Shown here: in pieces, positions 1 through 8,797 of the stretch
How positions within the stretch are numbered: the first letter of the stretch is position 1
Layout: every line of letters starts with the position of its first letter
Assembly (NCBI RefSeq): GCF_007991615.1
Contig: NZ_BJYR01000002.1
Coordinates: forward strand, 1-64,000
Length of the DNA: 64,000 nt
Direction: 5' to 3'
From: Novosphingobium sediminis
GTDB taxonomy: Bacteria > Pseudomonadota > Alphaproteobacteria > Sphingomonadales > Sphingomonadaceae
Notes under the pieces: generated by a model
What the model was told of the DNA's origin: nothing
What the model saw: the letters and a program-made list of their open reading frames with translations, nothing else
Databases searched by the model: none
Made by a program: the position numbers and the translations under genes

Positions 1-31
1 CCCGGCGCAAGGCCGGAAGTAGGGAGCAACG

Positions 32-688
32 ATGCCGCAGCGTGCCTTGATCGAACAGCGCCCGTGGCTGCTGGCCAGCCTGATCGCGGGGATCAGCTAC
101 TGGTTCGTGGCGGAAAGCTGGATTCCGGGGTTCTACCTGATCTTGTGGAAGGGTGCGGGTGTGGGCTTGCTGGCGGTTTATGCATGGCGGCACCATCCGG
201 TGGCGGACGCGCACCGCATCGCGCTCATCATGGCGCTGGGCGCGCTGGGTGACATGGTGCTGGAAGTGAGCTTCACGGGCGGCGCGATGGCGTTTCTGCT
301 AGGGCACATGGCGGCGATTGCACTTTACCTGAAGCATCACCGCCGCGTGATGCACAAGGCGGAGCGCTGGACCACGGCGGGGCTTTTGCTGACCATACCC
401 GCCGCGAGTTTTGCGCTGACAGGCCGCCCGGAAGTCGCGCTTTACGCGCTCGGCCTTGGGGGCATGACTTCTGCCGCCTTTGCCAGTGACTTCCCACGCA
501 GCCGCGTCGCGCTTGGTGCGGTGATGTTTGCGGTGTCCGATCTGCTGATCTTTGCGCGCATGGGGCCGCTCGCAGAAAGCCAGATCCCGCATCTTCTGGT
601 CTGGCCACTATACTACTTCGGCCAGTTCCTGATCACGGTGGGTGTGATCGGGGCACTGCGGCGGAAAGGTGAGTTCAGGGCGGCTTGA
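32..688 (+). CDS. Lysoplasmalogenase, YhhN family membrane protein
   Basis: This 218-residue protein is almost entirely hydrophobic, with about seven or eight membrane segments. Its spacing and small polar loops match the YhhN/TMEM86 family (PF07947), whose characterised members hydrolyse the vinyl-ether bond of lysoplasmalogens or are inner-membrane proteins of unknown substrate. The conserved acidic residue in an early helix is present (GALGDMVLE, about residues 70-78). An AGGGAG ribosome site lies 6 bases before the ATG. It converges on the DUF952 gene, with a long inverted repeat in between. The family call is good; the enzymatic activity is carried over from animal homologues and is not certain in this lineage. 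Confidence 0.8.
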   Translation: MPQRALIEQRPWLLASLIAGISYWFVAESWIPGFYLILWKGAGVGLLAVYAWRHHPVADAHRIALIMALGALGDMVLEVSFTGGAMAFLLGHMAAIALYLKHHRRVMHKAERWTTAGLLLTIPAASFALTGRPEVALYALGLGGMTSAAFASDFPRSRVALGAVMFAVSDLLIFARMGPLAESQIPHLLVWPLYYFGQFLITVGVIGALRRKGEFRAA

Positions 689-697
689 ACCCCCGAT

Positions 698-773
698 CCG
701 CTCGTGCTGAGCCTGTCGAAGCACCTCGCACGGCGGTCGTCTCAGCATCCTTCGACAAGCTCAGGATGAGCGG
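698..773. repeat. REP-like inverted repeat, copy 1
   Basis: Two 24-base arms (698-721 and 750-773) are nearly perfect reverse complements around a 28-base loop. The arms contain the core GAGC..TGTCGAAG / CTTCGACAAGCTC. The same arms occur again at 42754-42829. The element fills the space between the 3' ends of two convergent genes, so it could act as a bidirectional transcription stop or RNA-end stabiliser. Elements of this sequence type are, as far as I recall, frequent in sphingomonad genomes. Confidence 0.85.
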
Positions 774-786
774 GGTTTGTTAGTCG

Positions 787-1131
787 TCAGGGCACCACCA
801 CCGCTCCATCCGCTCCGCGCGCCAACGGCATATGCGCCGTCACCGCGCTCAACGGCAGCGGGGCGTAGATATGTGGGAAGAGCTGCCCGCCGCGTGACGG
901 CTCCCACTTCACCGCATCGCCCAGCGCGGCAAGATCTACCGCAGCCACATGCAGGTCGGCTTGCCCGGCGAAGTGCTTGTCCACCGTCTCGGTCACCTGA
1001 GCCGCAGTCGAGAGGTGGATATAGCCATCGGCGATATCGATCGGGGCGCCGAGGAACACGCCGTCCTTGAGCAGAACGGCCATCTGATCGGCGGTGAGTA
1101 CCTTGTAGGCCGTTACATCAAGCTCGCTCAC
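787..1131 (-). CDS. DUF952 family protein
   Basis: A compact 114-residue protein with the DUF952 (PF06108) pattern: an early YKVLTADQM segment, the GYIHLSTAAQV motif near residues 37-47 and a late GGQLFPHIYAPLPL segment. No biochemical function is established for the family; its fold is related to ADP-ribosyltransferase-like proteins, so a nucleotide or NAD-linked role is possible but unproven. Its ATG overlaps the gyrA stop codon by four bases, so the two genes are translationally coupled and co-transcribed from upstream of gyrA. It is followed by the REP-like repeat. Confidence 0.8.
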   Translation of the reverse strand: MSELDVTAYKVLTADQMAVLLKDGVFLGAPIDIADGYIHLSTAAQVTETVDKHFAGQADLHVAAVDLAALGDAVKWEPSRGGQLFPHIYAPLPLSAVTAHMPLARGADGAVVVP

Positions 1132-3857
1132 GCTTCAGCTTCGCCTTCTGCATCTCCGGCAGCATCGCCTTCCTCTTCGGCAAGACGCACGGCACTGACG
1201 ACATGTTCGTCGCCAGAGACGTTGAACAGGCGCACGCCCGCCGAACCGCGCCCGATCACGCGCAGCGATTCCAGCGGCAGGCGGATCAATTTGGCCTGAT
1301 CGGTGACGAGCATGAGCTGGTCAGCCTGAGAGGCCGGGAAGCTCGCTACCACTGGTCCGTTGCGGGCGATGTTGTCGATGTTGGTGATGCCCTGGCCGCC
1401 GCGACCGGTGCGGCGATACTCATAGGCCGACGACAGCTTGCCGTAGCCATTGGCGCAGACGGTGAGGATGAACTGTTCGCGCGCCTGCAGTTCTGCCATC
1501 CGCTCGGCCGTCATCGCAGGTTCGCCATCCTTCTCGCCCTTCCACGGGGCGAAGCGGACGTAGTCCTCGCGCTCTTCGGCGCTGGTGCCGACGCGGTGGA
1601 GGATCGAGAGCGAGATAACCTCGTCATCGCCCTTGAGCGTCATGCCGCGCACGCCTGTCGAGGTGCGGCTCGTGAATTCGCGCACTTCATCACCGGCAAA
1701 GCGGATTGCCTTGCCGCTGCGGGTGGCGAGCAGCACATCGTCGCTAGCCTCGAGCAGCGCGACGCCGATCAGGCGATCCTCGTCACCTTCCTCGAACTTC
1801 ATTGCGAACTTGCCGTTGGTCGGGATATTCGCGAAGGCGTCCATCGCGTTGCGACGCACGTTGCCCTTGGCCGTGGCGAACACGACCGACAGCTTGCCCC
1901 ATTCGGCTTCGTCTTCCGGCAGCGGCAGCACGGTCGCAATCGTCTCGCCAGCATCCAGCGCCGGGAGCAGGTTGATCATCGGCCGCCCGCGCGTGGTCGG
2001 CCCGCCTTCGGGCAGGCGCCAGACCTTGAGGCGGTAGACCTTGCCCGCAGTCGAGAAGAACAGCACCGGCGTGTGGGTGCTCGTGACGAACATCGTCGCC
2101 ACGGCGTCCTCTTCCTTGGTCGCCATGCCGCTGCGGCCCTTGCCGCCGCGATTCTGCGCGCGGAAAGTCGAGAGCGGGGTGCGCTTGATATAGCCATCGA
2201 GGGTGATCGTGACGACCATGTCCTCGCGCTCGATCAGGTCCTCGTCCTCGATGCCGTCAGCCGGCGCGGTGATTTCAGACTTGCGCGGCGTGGCGTAGGC
2301 ATCGCGCACCGCGACGAGTTCTTCGCGCATCACGCCGTAGAGCTTCTCGCGGTCTGCGAGGATCGCGAGGTATTCCGCAATCGCCTTGGCCAGAATTTCC
2401 AGCTCGCCGCCGATTTCATCGCGGCCCAGCGCGGTGAGGCGGTGGAGTCGCAGGTCGAGGATCGCGCGAACTTGCGTCTCGCTCAGGCGGTAAGTGCCGC
2501 CCGCGCCGTCCAGCGCTTCGTCCTCGATGGCTTCGACAAGGCGGATATACTGTGCGATATCGCCAATCGGCCATTCGCGGGCAATCAGTGTCTCGCGCGC
2601 CAGCGCCGGGTTGGCAGAGGCACGGATGATCCTGACCACTTCGTCGAGGTTCGAAACCGCGACGACGAGGCCGAGCAGGATATGGGCCCGGTCGCGCGCC
2701 TTGTTCAGTTCGAACTTGGTGCGGCGGGAGATGACCTCCTCGCGGAACTGGACGAAGGCTTCGATGATATCGCGCAGCGACAGGATTTCAGGGCGGCCGC
2801 CGCGGATCGCCAGCATGTTCGCCGGGAAGTTCGATTGCGCGGGAGTGTTGCGCCAGATCTGGTTGAGCACGACTTCGGGCGTTGCGTCGCGCTTCAGATC
2901 GACGACGACGCGCACGCCTTCGCGATTCGATTCGTCGCGGATGTCCGAGATGCCCTCGATCCGCTTGTCCTTGGCCGCTTCGGCGATCTTCTCGACAAGA
3001 TTGTTCTTGCCGACCTGATAGGGGATCGAGGTCAGCACGATGGACTTTCGGCCTTCGCCGCGCCCACCCTTGGTATCCTCGATCTCGTGGCGCGCGCGCA
3101 TCACGATGGAGCCGCGGCCTTCGGTATAGGCCTTGCGCGCGCCGCTCGTTCCCAGAATCAAAGGCGCCGTCGGGAAATCCGGCGCGGGGATGATCTGGAT
3201 CAGGTCCTCGTTGGTGATCGCCGGGTTCGCCATGTAGGCAAGGCAGCCATCGATCACTTCGCCGAGGTTGTGCGGCGGAATGTTGGTCGCCATGCCGACC
3301 GCGATACCGCCCGCGCCGTTGACAAGGAGGTTGGGGAAGCGCGCAGGGAGTACCTGCGGTTCATTTTCCGAGCCGTCGTAGTTGGGCTGGAAATTGACCG
3401 TATCCTTGTCGATGTCCGCCAGCAGCGCGTCGGCCACCTTGGCAAGGCGCGCTTCGGTGTAGCGCATCGACGCCGGCGGATCGGGGTCCATCGAGCCGAA
3501 GTTGCCCTGGCCATCGATCAGCGGCAGGCGCATCGACCAATCCTGCGTCATGCGGGCCAGTGCGTCGTAGATCGCGCTGTCGCCATGCGGGTGGTACTTG
3601 CCCATGCAATCGCCGACGATACGCGCGGACTTGCGGTAGGCCTTGGTCGATGTGAAGCCGTTTTCGTGGCTGGTCCACAGGATGCGGCGGTGCACTGGCT
3701 TGAGCCCGTCGCGCACGTCAGGAAGTGCGCGGCTCACGATCACGCTCATCGCGTAATCGAGATAGCTCGTCTTCATTTCGTCGACGATGTCGATCCGCTG
3801 GAACTCGTGGTCCGGCAGCGGTGCGGGCGGGTCGATCAGGCCGGTATCATCGCTCAC
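1128..3857 (-). CDS. gyrA: DNA gyrase subunit A
   Basis: This is the 909-residue breakage-rejoining subunit of DNA gyrase, which with GyrB introduces negative supercoils. The winged-helix/tower domain carries the catalytic tyrosine at residue 133 (SMRYTEARL). The quinolone-determining region reads HGDSAIYD, so the positions equivalent to E. coli Ser83 and Asp87 are Ser94 and Asp98, the unsubstituted quinolone-sensitive state. The GyrA box [10 protein letters not shown], which separates gyrase from topoisomerase IV, is present at the start of the C-terminal beta-pinwheel. The protein ends in an acidic Glu/Ala/Asp tail. The DUF952 gene overlaps its stop codon. No strong ribosome site is visible before the ATG. 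Confidence 0.98.
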   Translation of the reverse strand: MSDDTGLIDPPAPLPDHEFQRIDIVDEMKTSYLDYAMSVIVSRALPDVRDGLKPVHRRILWTSHENGFTSTKAYRKSARIVGDCMGKYHPHGDSAIYDALARMTQDWSMRLPLIDGQGNFGSMDPDPPASMRYTEARLAKVADALLADIDKDTVNFQPNYDGSENEPQVLPARFPNLLVNGAGGIAVGMATNIPPHNLGEVIDGCLAYMANPAITNEDLIQIIPAPDFPTAPLILGTSGARKAYTEGRGSIVMRARHEIEDTKGGRGEGRKSIVLTSIPYQVGKNNLVEKIAEAAKDKRIEGISDIRDESNREGVRVVVDLKRDATPEVVLNQIWRNTPAQSNFPANMLAIRGGRPEILSLRDIIEAFVQFREEVISRRTKFELNKARDRAHILLGLVVAVSNLDEVVRIIRASANPALARETLIAREWPIGDIAQYIRLVEAIEDEALDGAGGTYRLSETQVRAILDLRLHRLTALGRDEIGGELEILAKAIAEYLAILADREKLYGVMREELVAVRDAYATPRKSEITAPADGIEDEDLIEREDMVVTITLDGYIKRTPLSTFRAQNRGGKGRSGMATKEEDAVATMFVTSTHTPVLFFSTAGKVYRLKVWRLPEGGPTTRGRPMINLLPALDAGETIATVLPLPEDEAEWGKLSVVFATAKGNVRRNAMDAFANIPTNGKFAMKFEEGDEDRLIGVALLEASDDVLLATRSGKAIRFAGDEVREFTSRTSTGVRGMTLKGDDEVISLSILHRVGTSAEEREDYVRFAPWKGEKDGEPAMTAERMAELQAREQFILTVCANGYGKLSSAYEYRRTGRGGQGITNIDNIARNGPVVASFPASQADQLMLVTDQAKLIRLPLESLRVIGRGSAGVRLFNVSGDEHVVSAVRLAEEEGDAAGDAEGEAEA

Positions 3858-4197
3858 GTCGGTGGCTATTTCGCTTTGTTGTCAGGAATGTTTCAGCCCT
3901 AGGGCAAACACCCGGCAAAGGCCAGAAAAGTGCCCGTCATCGCACGGCTTTTCCACATGAGTCCGCACCGCACGGCGCCGCTTCCTGAACAATGAGACGA
4001 ATTGGTATTCAATCGGCGTTCAACCGGTGGGTTCCATAGCAGCAAGGCGTTGCCAAGGCGGCGATTTGGCGTCAGAGGTTCCGCGCGGTGGAGTGTGAAA
4101 CAAGTCCGTTCTGCCGGAGTTTTGGGATATGGCCCATGGCAGGACGAAGCAGGGACCGGTTCGGTCCGGTGCGATGTGGCCAGGAGGAGATGAAGTG
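3858..4197. other. Intergenic region between divergent genes, no gene seen
   Basis: About 340 bases separate gyrA from the divergent secreted-protein gene and should hold both promoters. I see no convincing open frame in it. A 6-bp hairpin (GGACCG, loop GTT, CGGTCC; 4153-4167) lies in the leader of the plus-strand gene, and a strong AGGAGG ribosome site lies at 4182-4187. I could not pick out promoter hexamers with confidence. Confidence 0.5.
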
Positions 4198-5529
4198 ATG
4201 CGGGGTAATGCAATGAAGTTTGTGGCCGCTCGGGCTGCGCTGGCCGTCGCGCTTTCGACCGGCCTTGCTGCCGGTGGTGCGCTGCTGGGCGCTGCGCCCG
4301 CCATTGCAAAGGAAAAGGAAGCGCCCAAGGGCGGCACCTATTCCAAGGAATTCATCGCGGTCGCCGGCCCGGTGCAGAAGCTCGTTCAGGATGCGCAGGC
4401 TGCCAAGGCCAAGGGTACGCCCGACGCGCAGATCAAGACCACGCTCGGCGGCGCCGCCGAGGCGGTTGCCAAGGCCGAGGCTGCGGCCAAGACCGGCCAG
4501 GACAAGCTCGCTGCAGGCCAGTTCGCAGTGCAGCTCGGCGGGTTCCTTGAAGATAACGCCATGCGTTCGCGCGGCATCAAGAACATGATCGACAGCGGCC
4601 TGCTTGAGCCGGAAAAGATCCCGACCTTCAACTTCTACCTTGGCAACTTCGCCTACTCCGCGAAGGACTATCAGGGCGCGATCGAGCCGCTGACCAAGGC
4701 GGTACAGGGCAACGTTTCGGAAGATGCGGCGGCAGAAATGCTCGCTGATTCCTACACGCAGCTCGTCAAGCCCGCCGAAGGCATCGCCGCGCTCAAGGCG
4801 GCCTACGATGCGCGCATGGCTGCCAAGGGCACGGTGCCCGACAGCTGGTACACCCGCGCCAAGATCATCGCCTACAAGGCGAAGCTCGGGCCGCAGGCGA
4901 TCGAGTGGTCGACGCTCGAAGTGGCGGCACAGCCCTCGTCGCTCAACTGGCTCGGCGCCGGCCAACTCGCGCGCGAGTTTGGCGGTTTCGGCAAGGAAGA
5001 GTCGCTCGATCTGGGCCGTCTGTTCCTGCGCAGCGGCGCGCTCGACAACGACAAGCAGTACGTGGCCCGCGAGTTCATCGAATATGTCCAGGCTGCCGAC
5101 CCGCGTCGTCTGCCGGGCGAAACGGTGAAGGTGATCGAGCTTGGCCTGTCGAAGGGCGCGCTTGATGCCAGCGACGTGTTCGTGAGCGACTCGCTGTCGC
5201 AGGCCAAGGGCCGCATCACGGCGGACAAGGCTTCGCTCGTCGGCCTCGAGAAGGACGCTCGCGCAGCGGCAGATGGCAAGCTCGCCGTTGCCACGGCTGA
5301 TGCCTACCTCTCGTATGACAACCCCGCCAAGGCTGAGGAGCTCTATCAGCTCGCGCTCACCAAGGGCGGCGCGTTTGACATGGACCGCGCGGAAACGCGC
5401 CTCGGTATCGCGCAGTTCGATCAGGACAAGTTCGACGCGGCCAAGGCCAGCTTCGCCAAGGTCGGCGGTGTTCGCGCTCCGCTTGCCCGGCTGTGGTCGG
5501 TGCTCGCGGACCAGAAGGCCAAGCCCTGA
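4198..5529 (+). CDS. Secreted helical-repeat (TPR-like) protein of unknown function
   Basis: The product has a clear Sec signal peptide (MRGNAMKFVAARAALAVALS..., cleavage after APAIA about residue 38). Roughly 400 residues of alanine-rich amphipathic helices follow. Several stretches have tetratricopeptide spacing, for example the segments around YQGAIEPLTKAV and PAKAEELYQLALTKGG. The ATG at 4198 (or the adjacent GTG at 4195) is chosen because AGGAGG stands at 4182-4187; a longer reading frame to 4129 has no ribosome site and would bury the signal peptide. It is transcribed away from gyrA and ends in an intrinsic terminator. It is likely a periplasmic scaffold or binding protein, but nothing identifies the partner. 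Confidence 0.75.
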   Translation: MRGNAMKFVAARAALAVALSTGLAAGGALLGAAPAIAKEKEAPKGGTYSKEFIAVAGPVQKLVQDAQAAKAKGTPDAQIKTTLGGAAEAVAKAEAAAKTGQDKLAAGQFAVQLGGFLEDNAMRSRGIKNMIDSGLLEPEKIPTFNFYLGNFAYSAKDYQGAIEPLTKAVQGNVSEDAAAEMLADSYTQLVKPAEGIAALKAAYDARMAAKGTVPDSWYTRAKIIAYKAKLGPQAIEWSTLEVAAQPSSLNWLGAGQLAREFGGFGKEESLDLGRLFLRSGALDNDKQYVAREFIEYVQAADPRRLPGETVKVIELGLSKGALDASDVFVSDSLSQAKGRITADKASLVGLEKDARAAADGKLAVATADAYLSYDNPAKAEELYQLALTKGGAFDMDRAETRLGIAQFDQDKFDAAKASFAKVGGVRAPLARLWSVLADQKAKP

Positions 5530-5555
5530 TCGGCTGAAGCCATTCGGCAAAAATG

Positions 5556-5591
5556 AAAGGGCGGCCTCGCGAGAGGCCGCCCTTTTCTTTT
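5556..5591 (+). terminator. Rho-independent terminator
   Basis: A perfect 13-bp stem (5556-5568 with 5573-5585) closes a GCGA tetraloop and runs straight into TTTTCTTTT. It lies 26 bases after the stop codon of the secreted helical-repeat gene. Because the stem starts with AAA and ends with TTT, it could also work in the opposite direction, although the minus-strand side has its own hairpin at 5617-5636. Confidence 0.93.
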
Positions 5592-5616
5592 GCGCAAAGG
5601 TTGTATTGGCTTTGGC

Positions 5617-5636
5617 ATCCCCGCACCGGCGGGGAT
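5617..5636. repeat. Short perfect hairpin ATCCCCGC-ACCG-GCGGGGAT
   Basis: Eight-base perfect arms flank a four-base loop just past the 3' end of the carbonic anhydrase gene. No T-run follows on the minus strand, so it is more likely an RNA 3'-end stabiliser or a remnant of a dispersed palindrome than an intrinsic terminator. Confidence 0.55.
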
Positions 5637-5642
5637 CGATCC

Positions 5643-6296
5643 TCACTTCACCTCGTGGAAGTCCCCCGAATCCTCGTCGAGCACGTGGAGCACCCCGTCC
5701 GAAATCGCGAAGAATGCACCGCGGAGGCGCAATTCGCCGGCAGCTTCCTTGCGGCGCACGCACGGGAAGGTGCGCAAGTTGGCAAGGCTGACCTTGACGC
5801 CCGCCTGCTCCATCGCCCGTTCCGCAGTGCGGCCGCTAGTGCCGTGGGCATGGACGACGCCGGCACGCGCCGGGCCGAGCAGCCCGATCCAGTCGTTGAT
5901 GAAGCCGCCTTCGCCCGGCTCGGTGCCTTCAAGTTCCTGCGTGAGCGCGGCGCGGCAGCCGCCGCACATGCCGTGGCCGAGCACCACGATCTTGCGCACC
6001 TTGAGCACCTGCACTGCAAATTCAAGCGCAGCGGAGACGCCGTGGTAGCCGGGTGATGTTTCGAACGGAGGGACCAGCGCGGCGACATTGCGCACCACGA
6101 ACATCTCGCCGGGGTCCGTATCGAAGATCTGCGCCGGATCGACGCGGCTGTCCGAACAGGCGATCACCATCACCGGCGGTTCCTGCCCTTCGCGCAGTTG
6201 GTGCCAGCGTTCCAGCCGCGGCGTCCAGCCGTTGGTGCGGAAGCGGCGATAGCCATCGATCAGATGGTCGAGCTCGGGGGAAAAGGGTCTGGCCAT
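5643..6296 (-). CDS. Beta-class carbonic anhydrase
   Basis: A 217-residue zinc enzyme that interconverts carbon dioxide and bicarbonate, probably cytoplasmic since no signal peptide is seen. The beta-class zinc site is complete: Cys47 and the Asp49-Arg51 dyad in ACSDSRVDP, then His108 and Cys111 in GHGMCGGC. The start is set at the ATG giving MARPFSPELDHLI; the reading frame stays open far upstream through lipA, but only as a shadow. It is divergent from lipA with 66 bases between start codons. It supplies bicarbonate for carboxylations or pH balance. Confidence 0.95.
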   Translation of the reverse strand: MARPFSPELDHLIDGYRRFRTNGWTPRLERWHQLREGQEPPVMVIACSDSRVDPAQIFDTDPGEMFVVRNVAALVPPFETSPGYHGVSAALEFAVQVLKVRKIVVLGHGMCGGCRAALTQELEGTEPGEGGFINDWIGLLGPARAGVVHAHGTSGRTAERAMEQAGVKVSLANLRTFPCVRRKEAAGELRLRGAFFAISDGVLHVLDEDSGDFHEVK

Positions 6297-6362
6297 GGGG
6301 GACCTGTTGCCGCCTACGAATGCATCTTTCAAGTCATGCTTCATGCGTCTATCTGAACCGCC

Positions 6363-7304
6363 ATGAACGATCAGTCTCCGATTGCCGCGCCCGAACGCCC
6401 GGCACGCGCCCGCAAGCCCGATTGGATTCGCGTCAAGGCGCCCACCAGCAAGGGATACGAGGAAACGCGCGGCCTCATGCGCAGCCTCGGCCTCAACACG
6501 GTGTGCGAGGAAGCGGCCTGCCCGAATATCGGCGAATGCTGGACCAAGAAGCACGCGACGGTGATGATCCTCGGCGACGTCTGCACGCGCGCCTGCGCGT
6601 TCTGCAACGTCAAGACCGGCATGCCGCGCAAGGTCGATACGAGTGAGCCGGGCCATGTCGCCGAAGCCGCCGCGAAGCTGGGACTTGAGCATATCGTGAT
6701 CACGTCGGTCGACCGCGACGACTTGCCGGACGGCGGGGCGAGCCAGTTCGTGAAGGTGATCGAGGCCCTGCGCGCCGCGACGCCGAACACCACGATCGAG
6801 ATCCTGACCCCCGATTTCCGCGGCAAGATGCGGGCGGCGGTGGAAGCGATCATGGCCGCCGGGCCGGACGTCTACAACCACAACCTCGAAACCGTGCCGC
6901 GGCTCTATCCCACGATCCGCCCGGGTGCGCGGTATTACGCCTCGCTGCGCCTGCTCGAGGAAGTGAAGCACCACGATCCCCGCGTGTTCACCAAGTCGGG
7001 CGTCATGCTCGGGCTTGGAGAGCAGCGGCTCGAAGTCCATCAGGTAATGGACGACATGCGCTCGGCCGGCATCGATTTTCTGACCATGGGCCAGTATCTG
7101 CAGCCGACGCCAAAGCACGCGCCCGTGATCGATTTTGTCACCCCGCAGGCCTTTGCCGCCTATGGCGCAATTGCCCGGGCCAAGGGCTTCCTGCAGGTCG
7201 CTGCGAGCCCGCTGACGCGGTCGAGCTACCACGCGGGTGAGGACTTTGCCGAAATGCGCGCCGCCCGCGAAGCCCAGCTCGCCAAGGCGTCCACGAAAGC
7301 CTGA
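6363..7304 (+). CDS. lipA: Lipoyl synthase
   Basis: A 313-residue radical SAM enzyme that inserts two sulfur atoms into octanoyl groups on the lipoyl domains of 2-oxoacid dehydrogenases and the glycine cleavage H protein. Both iron-sulfur sites are visible: the auxiliary-cluster cysteines 48, 53 and 59 ([12 protein letters not shown]) and the radical SAM triad 74, 78 and 81 (CTRACAFC). The RSSYHAGE motif family signature is present near the C-terminus as [10 protein letters not shown] client protein, the pyruvate dehydrogenase E2, is encoded at 40.7-42.0 kb. It is followed four bases later by the COQ10/RatA-like gene. Confidence 0.98.
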   Translation: MNDQSPIAAPERPARARKPDWIRVKAPTSKGYEETRGLMRSLGLNTVCEEAACPNIGECWTKKHATVMILGDVCTRACAFCNVKTGMPRKVDTSEPGHVAEAAAKLGLEHIVITSVDRDDLPDGGASQFVKVIEALRAATPNTTIEILTPDFRGKMRAAVEAIMAAGPDVYNHNLETVPRLYPTIRPGARYYASLRLLEEVKHHDPRVFTKSGVMLGLGEQRLEVHQVMDDMRSAGIDFLTMGQYLQPTPKHAPVIDFVTPQAFAAYGAIARAKGFLQVAASPLTRSSYHAGEDFAEMRAAREAQLAKASTKA

Positions 7305-7308
7305 GCCT

Positions 7309-7770
7309 ATGCCGGTCATCAACCAGCAGCGGCACCTCCAGTGGTCGGCGGAGGAGATGTACGATCTCGTCGCCGACGTGAAGCGCTACCCGGAGTTCCT
7401 GCCCTGGGTCGTCGCGACGCGGATCAAGTCCGACAGCGAGACCGAGATGGTAGCCGACATGATGGTGGGCTTTTCCGCGCTGCGCGAAAAGTTCACCTCA
7501 CGCGTCCACAAGGATCGCCCGCGCCGCATTGCAGTGGAATATCTCGATGGCCCGCTCAAGCGCCTGTCCAACACGTGGGAGTTCAAGGCCCATGAGGACG
7601 GAGGCTGCGTGATCGACTTCAATGTCGATTTCACCTTCCGCAGCGCCATCTTCGAAAAACTGGCCGGCCAGTATCTCGATCGTGCGTTCCGCAAGATGGT
7701 CGCCGCGTTCGAAACGCGTGCCGAAAAGCTCTACGGCAGCAAAAGTTCCAGCGCGACCAGCGCCGCCTGA
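7309..7770 (+). CDS. COQ10/RatA-like START-domain ubiquinone-binding protein
   Basis: A 153-residue single-domain protein with the START/polyketide-cyclase-like signature of the COQ10-RatA family (PF03364): YDLVADVKRYPEFLPW near residues 18-33 and LSNTWEF later. Family members bind ubiquinone and support respiratory electron transfer; the E. coli RatA toxin activity is a separate claim that should not be transferred. It begins four bases after lipA, so the two are co-transcribed. Its last 40 bases overlap the 3' end of the opposing cinA-type gene, which makes the two mRNAs complementary at their ends. Confidence 0.88.
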   Translation: MPVINQQRHLQWSAEEMYDLVADVKRYPEFLPWVVATRIKSDSETEMVADMMVGFSALREKFTSRVHKDRPRRIAVEYLDGPLKRLSNTWEFKAHEDGGCVIDFNVDFTFRSAIFEKLAGQYLDRAFRKMVAAFETRAEKLYGSKSSSATSAA

Positions 7771-8234
7771 ATCCGCACTTCAGCGCGCGTTTTCGCGGTT
7801 TCGAAGACCTTCAGCTCGGCGTTCACAGCCTCGGGATCCTCGCCGCGTTCGGCCCTTGCGAAGACGACCGTTCCCACCGGCTTCTGCTCGGTGCCGCCGT
7901 CTGGTCCGGCAATTCCGGTGATCGCCACGGCAACCTGCGCGCGCGAATGCTTTAGCGTACCCTGCGCCATCGACCAGGCGACCGCGACGGATACCGCGCC
8001 AAATGTGTCGATGAGGTCGGTCGAGACGCCCAGCATCTCGTTCTTCGCCTCGTTTGAATACGTCACGAATCCCCGGTCAACCACGGCGGAAGAGCCGGCA
8101 ATCTCAGTCAGCGCCGCCGCGACGAGCCCGCCCGTGCAGCTTTCGGCCACCGCGACCATGCGGCCTGCGGCCTTGTTTTCGGCAATCACCCGCGCCGCAA
8201 GGGCGGTCAGTTCGGCAGGAAGCAGGGTATCCAT
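7731..8234 (-). CDS. CinA C-terminal-type nicotinamide-nucleotide amidase
   Basis: This 167-residue protein corresponds to the stand-alone CinA C-terminal domain (PncC/YgaD type). It deamidates nicotinamide mononucleotide to nicotinate mononucleotide in NAD salvage. The conserved blocks are AESCTGGLVAAALTE near residues 29-43 and AITGIAGPDGG. The N-terminal ADP-ribose pyrophosphatase domain of full-length CinA is absent, which is usual for proteobacterial forms. It is the last gene of the ispDF-unknown-cinA minus-strand group and starts four bases after the preceding stop. It overlaps the COQ10-like gene tail to tail by 40 bases. Confidence 0.9.
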   Translation of the reverse strand: MDTLLPAELTALAARVIAENKAAGRMVAVAESCTGGLVAAALTEIAGSSAVVDRGFVTYSNEAKNEMLGVSTDLIDTFGAVSVAVAWSMAQGTLKHSRAQVAVAITGIAGPDGGTEQKPVGTVVFARAERGEDPEAVNAELKVFETAKTRAEVRIQAALVALELLLP

Positions 8235-8238
8235 AGGG

Positions 8239-8784
8239 TCAGGCCACAGGGCAGATGGGAAGGTCGGACTTCTTCGTGCTGCCGGGCTTGGGCTTGTCGG
8301 CCAGTACGATGATGAAGGTGACCAGTTCGGCGGTGTTTTCAGGCGGCAGCGGCGAGAGGAGCCGCACCCCACGCTCGATGGCCTTGCACTGGCCCGGTTT
8401 GATGCCCTTGGCCACCATGGCAGATACGATGCCTTCGGCAAACGGCTGCAGCGCCTCGTCCGAAAGGTTCGCGACGACGTCCTTCATCTTGTCGTCGTTG
8501 CCGCCGATCTTGATCAGTGCGGCCCTCGCTTCGGGCCACGCCGCGCTCTTGCGGGCAGCATAGCGCTGCACAAGGCTGGAACCCTGCGTGGCGAAATAGC
8601 CTTGCGGTGAAAGCTGCGGGCTGCAGGTCTTCATCGTCGAGTTCATCACCACCGGCAGCGCATACGTCACAAGGCTCGTCACCTCGCGTTCACTGAGGCA
8701 GGCAGGATTTTGTGCGGCAGCGATTTCGGCTGTCCCCAGCGCTGCCAGCGCGGCGCTCCATACGATCTTGCGAACCAGCGACAT
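8239..8784 (-). CDS. Secreted protein of unknown function
   Basis: A 181-residue protein with a Sec signal peptide (MSLVRKIVWSAALAALGTAEIAAAQ, cleavage near residue 24). The mature part is mostly helical with four cysteines (after the signal, in PACLSE, KTCSPQ, PGQCKA and LPICPVA), enough for two periplasmic disulfides. The ATG at 8784 is chosen over an upstream in-frame start because it opens the signal peptide. It lies between ispDF and the cinA-type gene with short gaps, so it is in the same transcript. I do not recognise the family. Confidence 0.75.
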   Translation of the reverse strand: MSLVRKIVWSAALAALGTAEIAAAQNPACLSEREVTSLVTYALPVVMNSTMKTCSPQLSPQGYFATQGSSLVQRYAARKSAAWPEARAALIKIGGNDDKMKDVVANLSDEALQPFAEGIVSAMVAKGIKPGQCKAIERGVRLLSPLPPENTAELVTFIIVLADKPKPGSTKKSDLPICPVA

Positions 8785-8797
8785 GACGTACGCTCCT

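Noticed and set aside
1203..3902. Long open frame of 899 codons on the plus strand opposite gyrA
   Set aside because: It is the antisense shadow of gyrA in high-GC DNA. The residue composition is biased to Arg, Ala and His, no domain is visible, and gyrA is unambiguous.
4072..5763. Minus-strand frame of 563 codons opposite the secreted helical-repeat gene
   Set aside because: It runs through the terminator hairpin and the intergenic region, has no ribosome site and has antisense-type composition. The plus-strand gene has a signal peptide and AGGAGG.
6297..7322. Upstream continuation of the carbonic anhydrase frame through lipA
   Set aside because: The extra 340 residues are antisense to lipA and match nothing. 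The enzyme's normal N-terminus begins at 6296.
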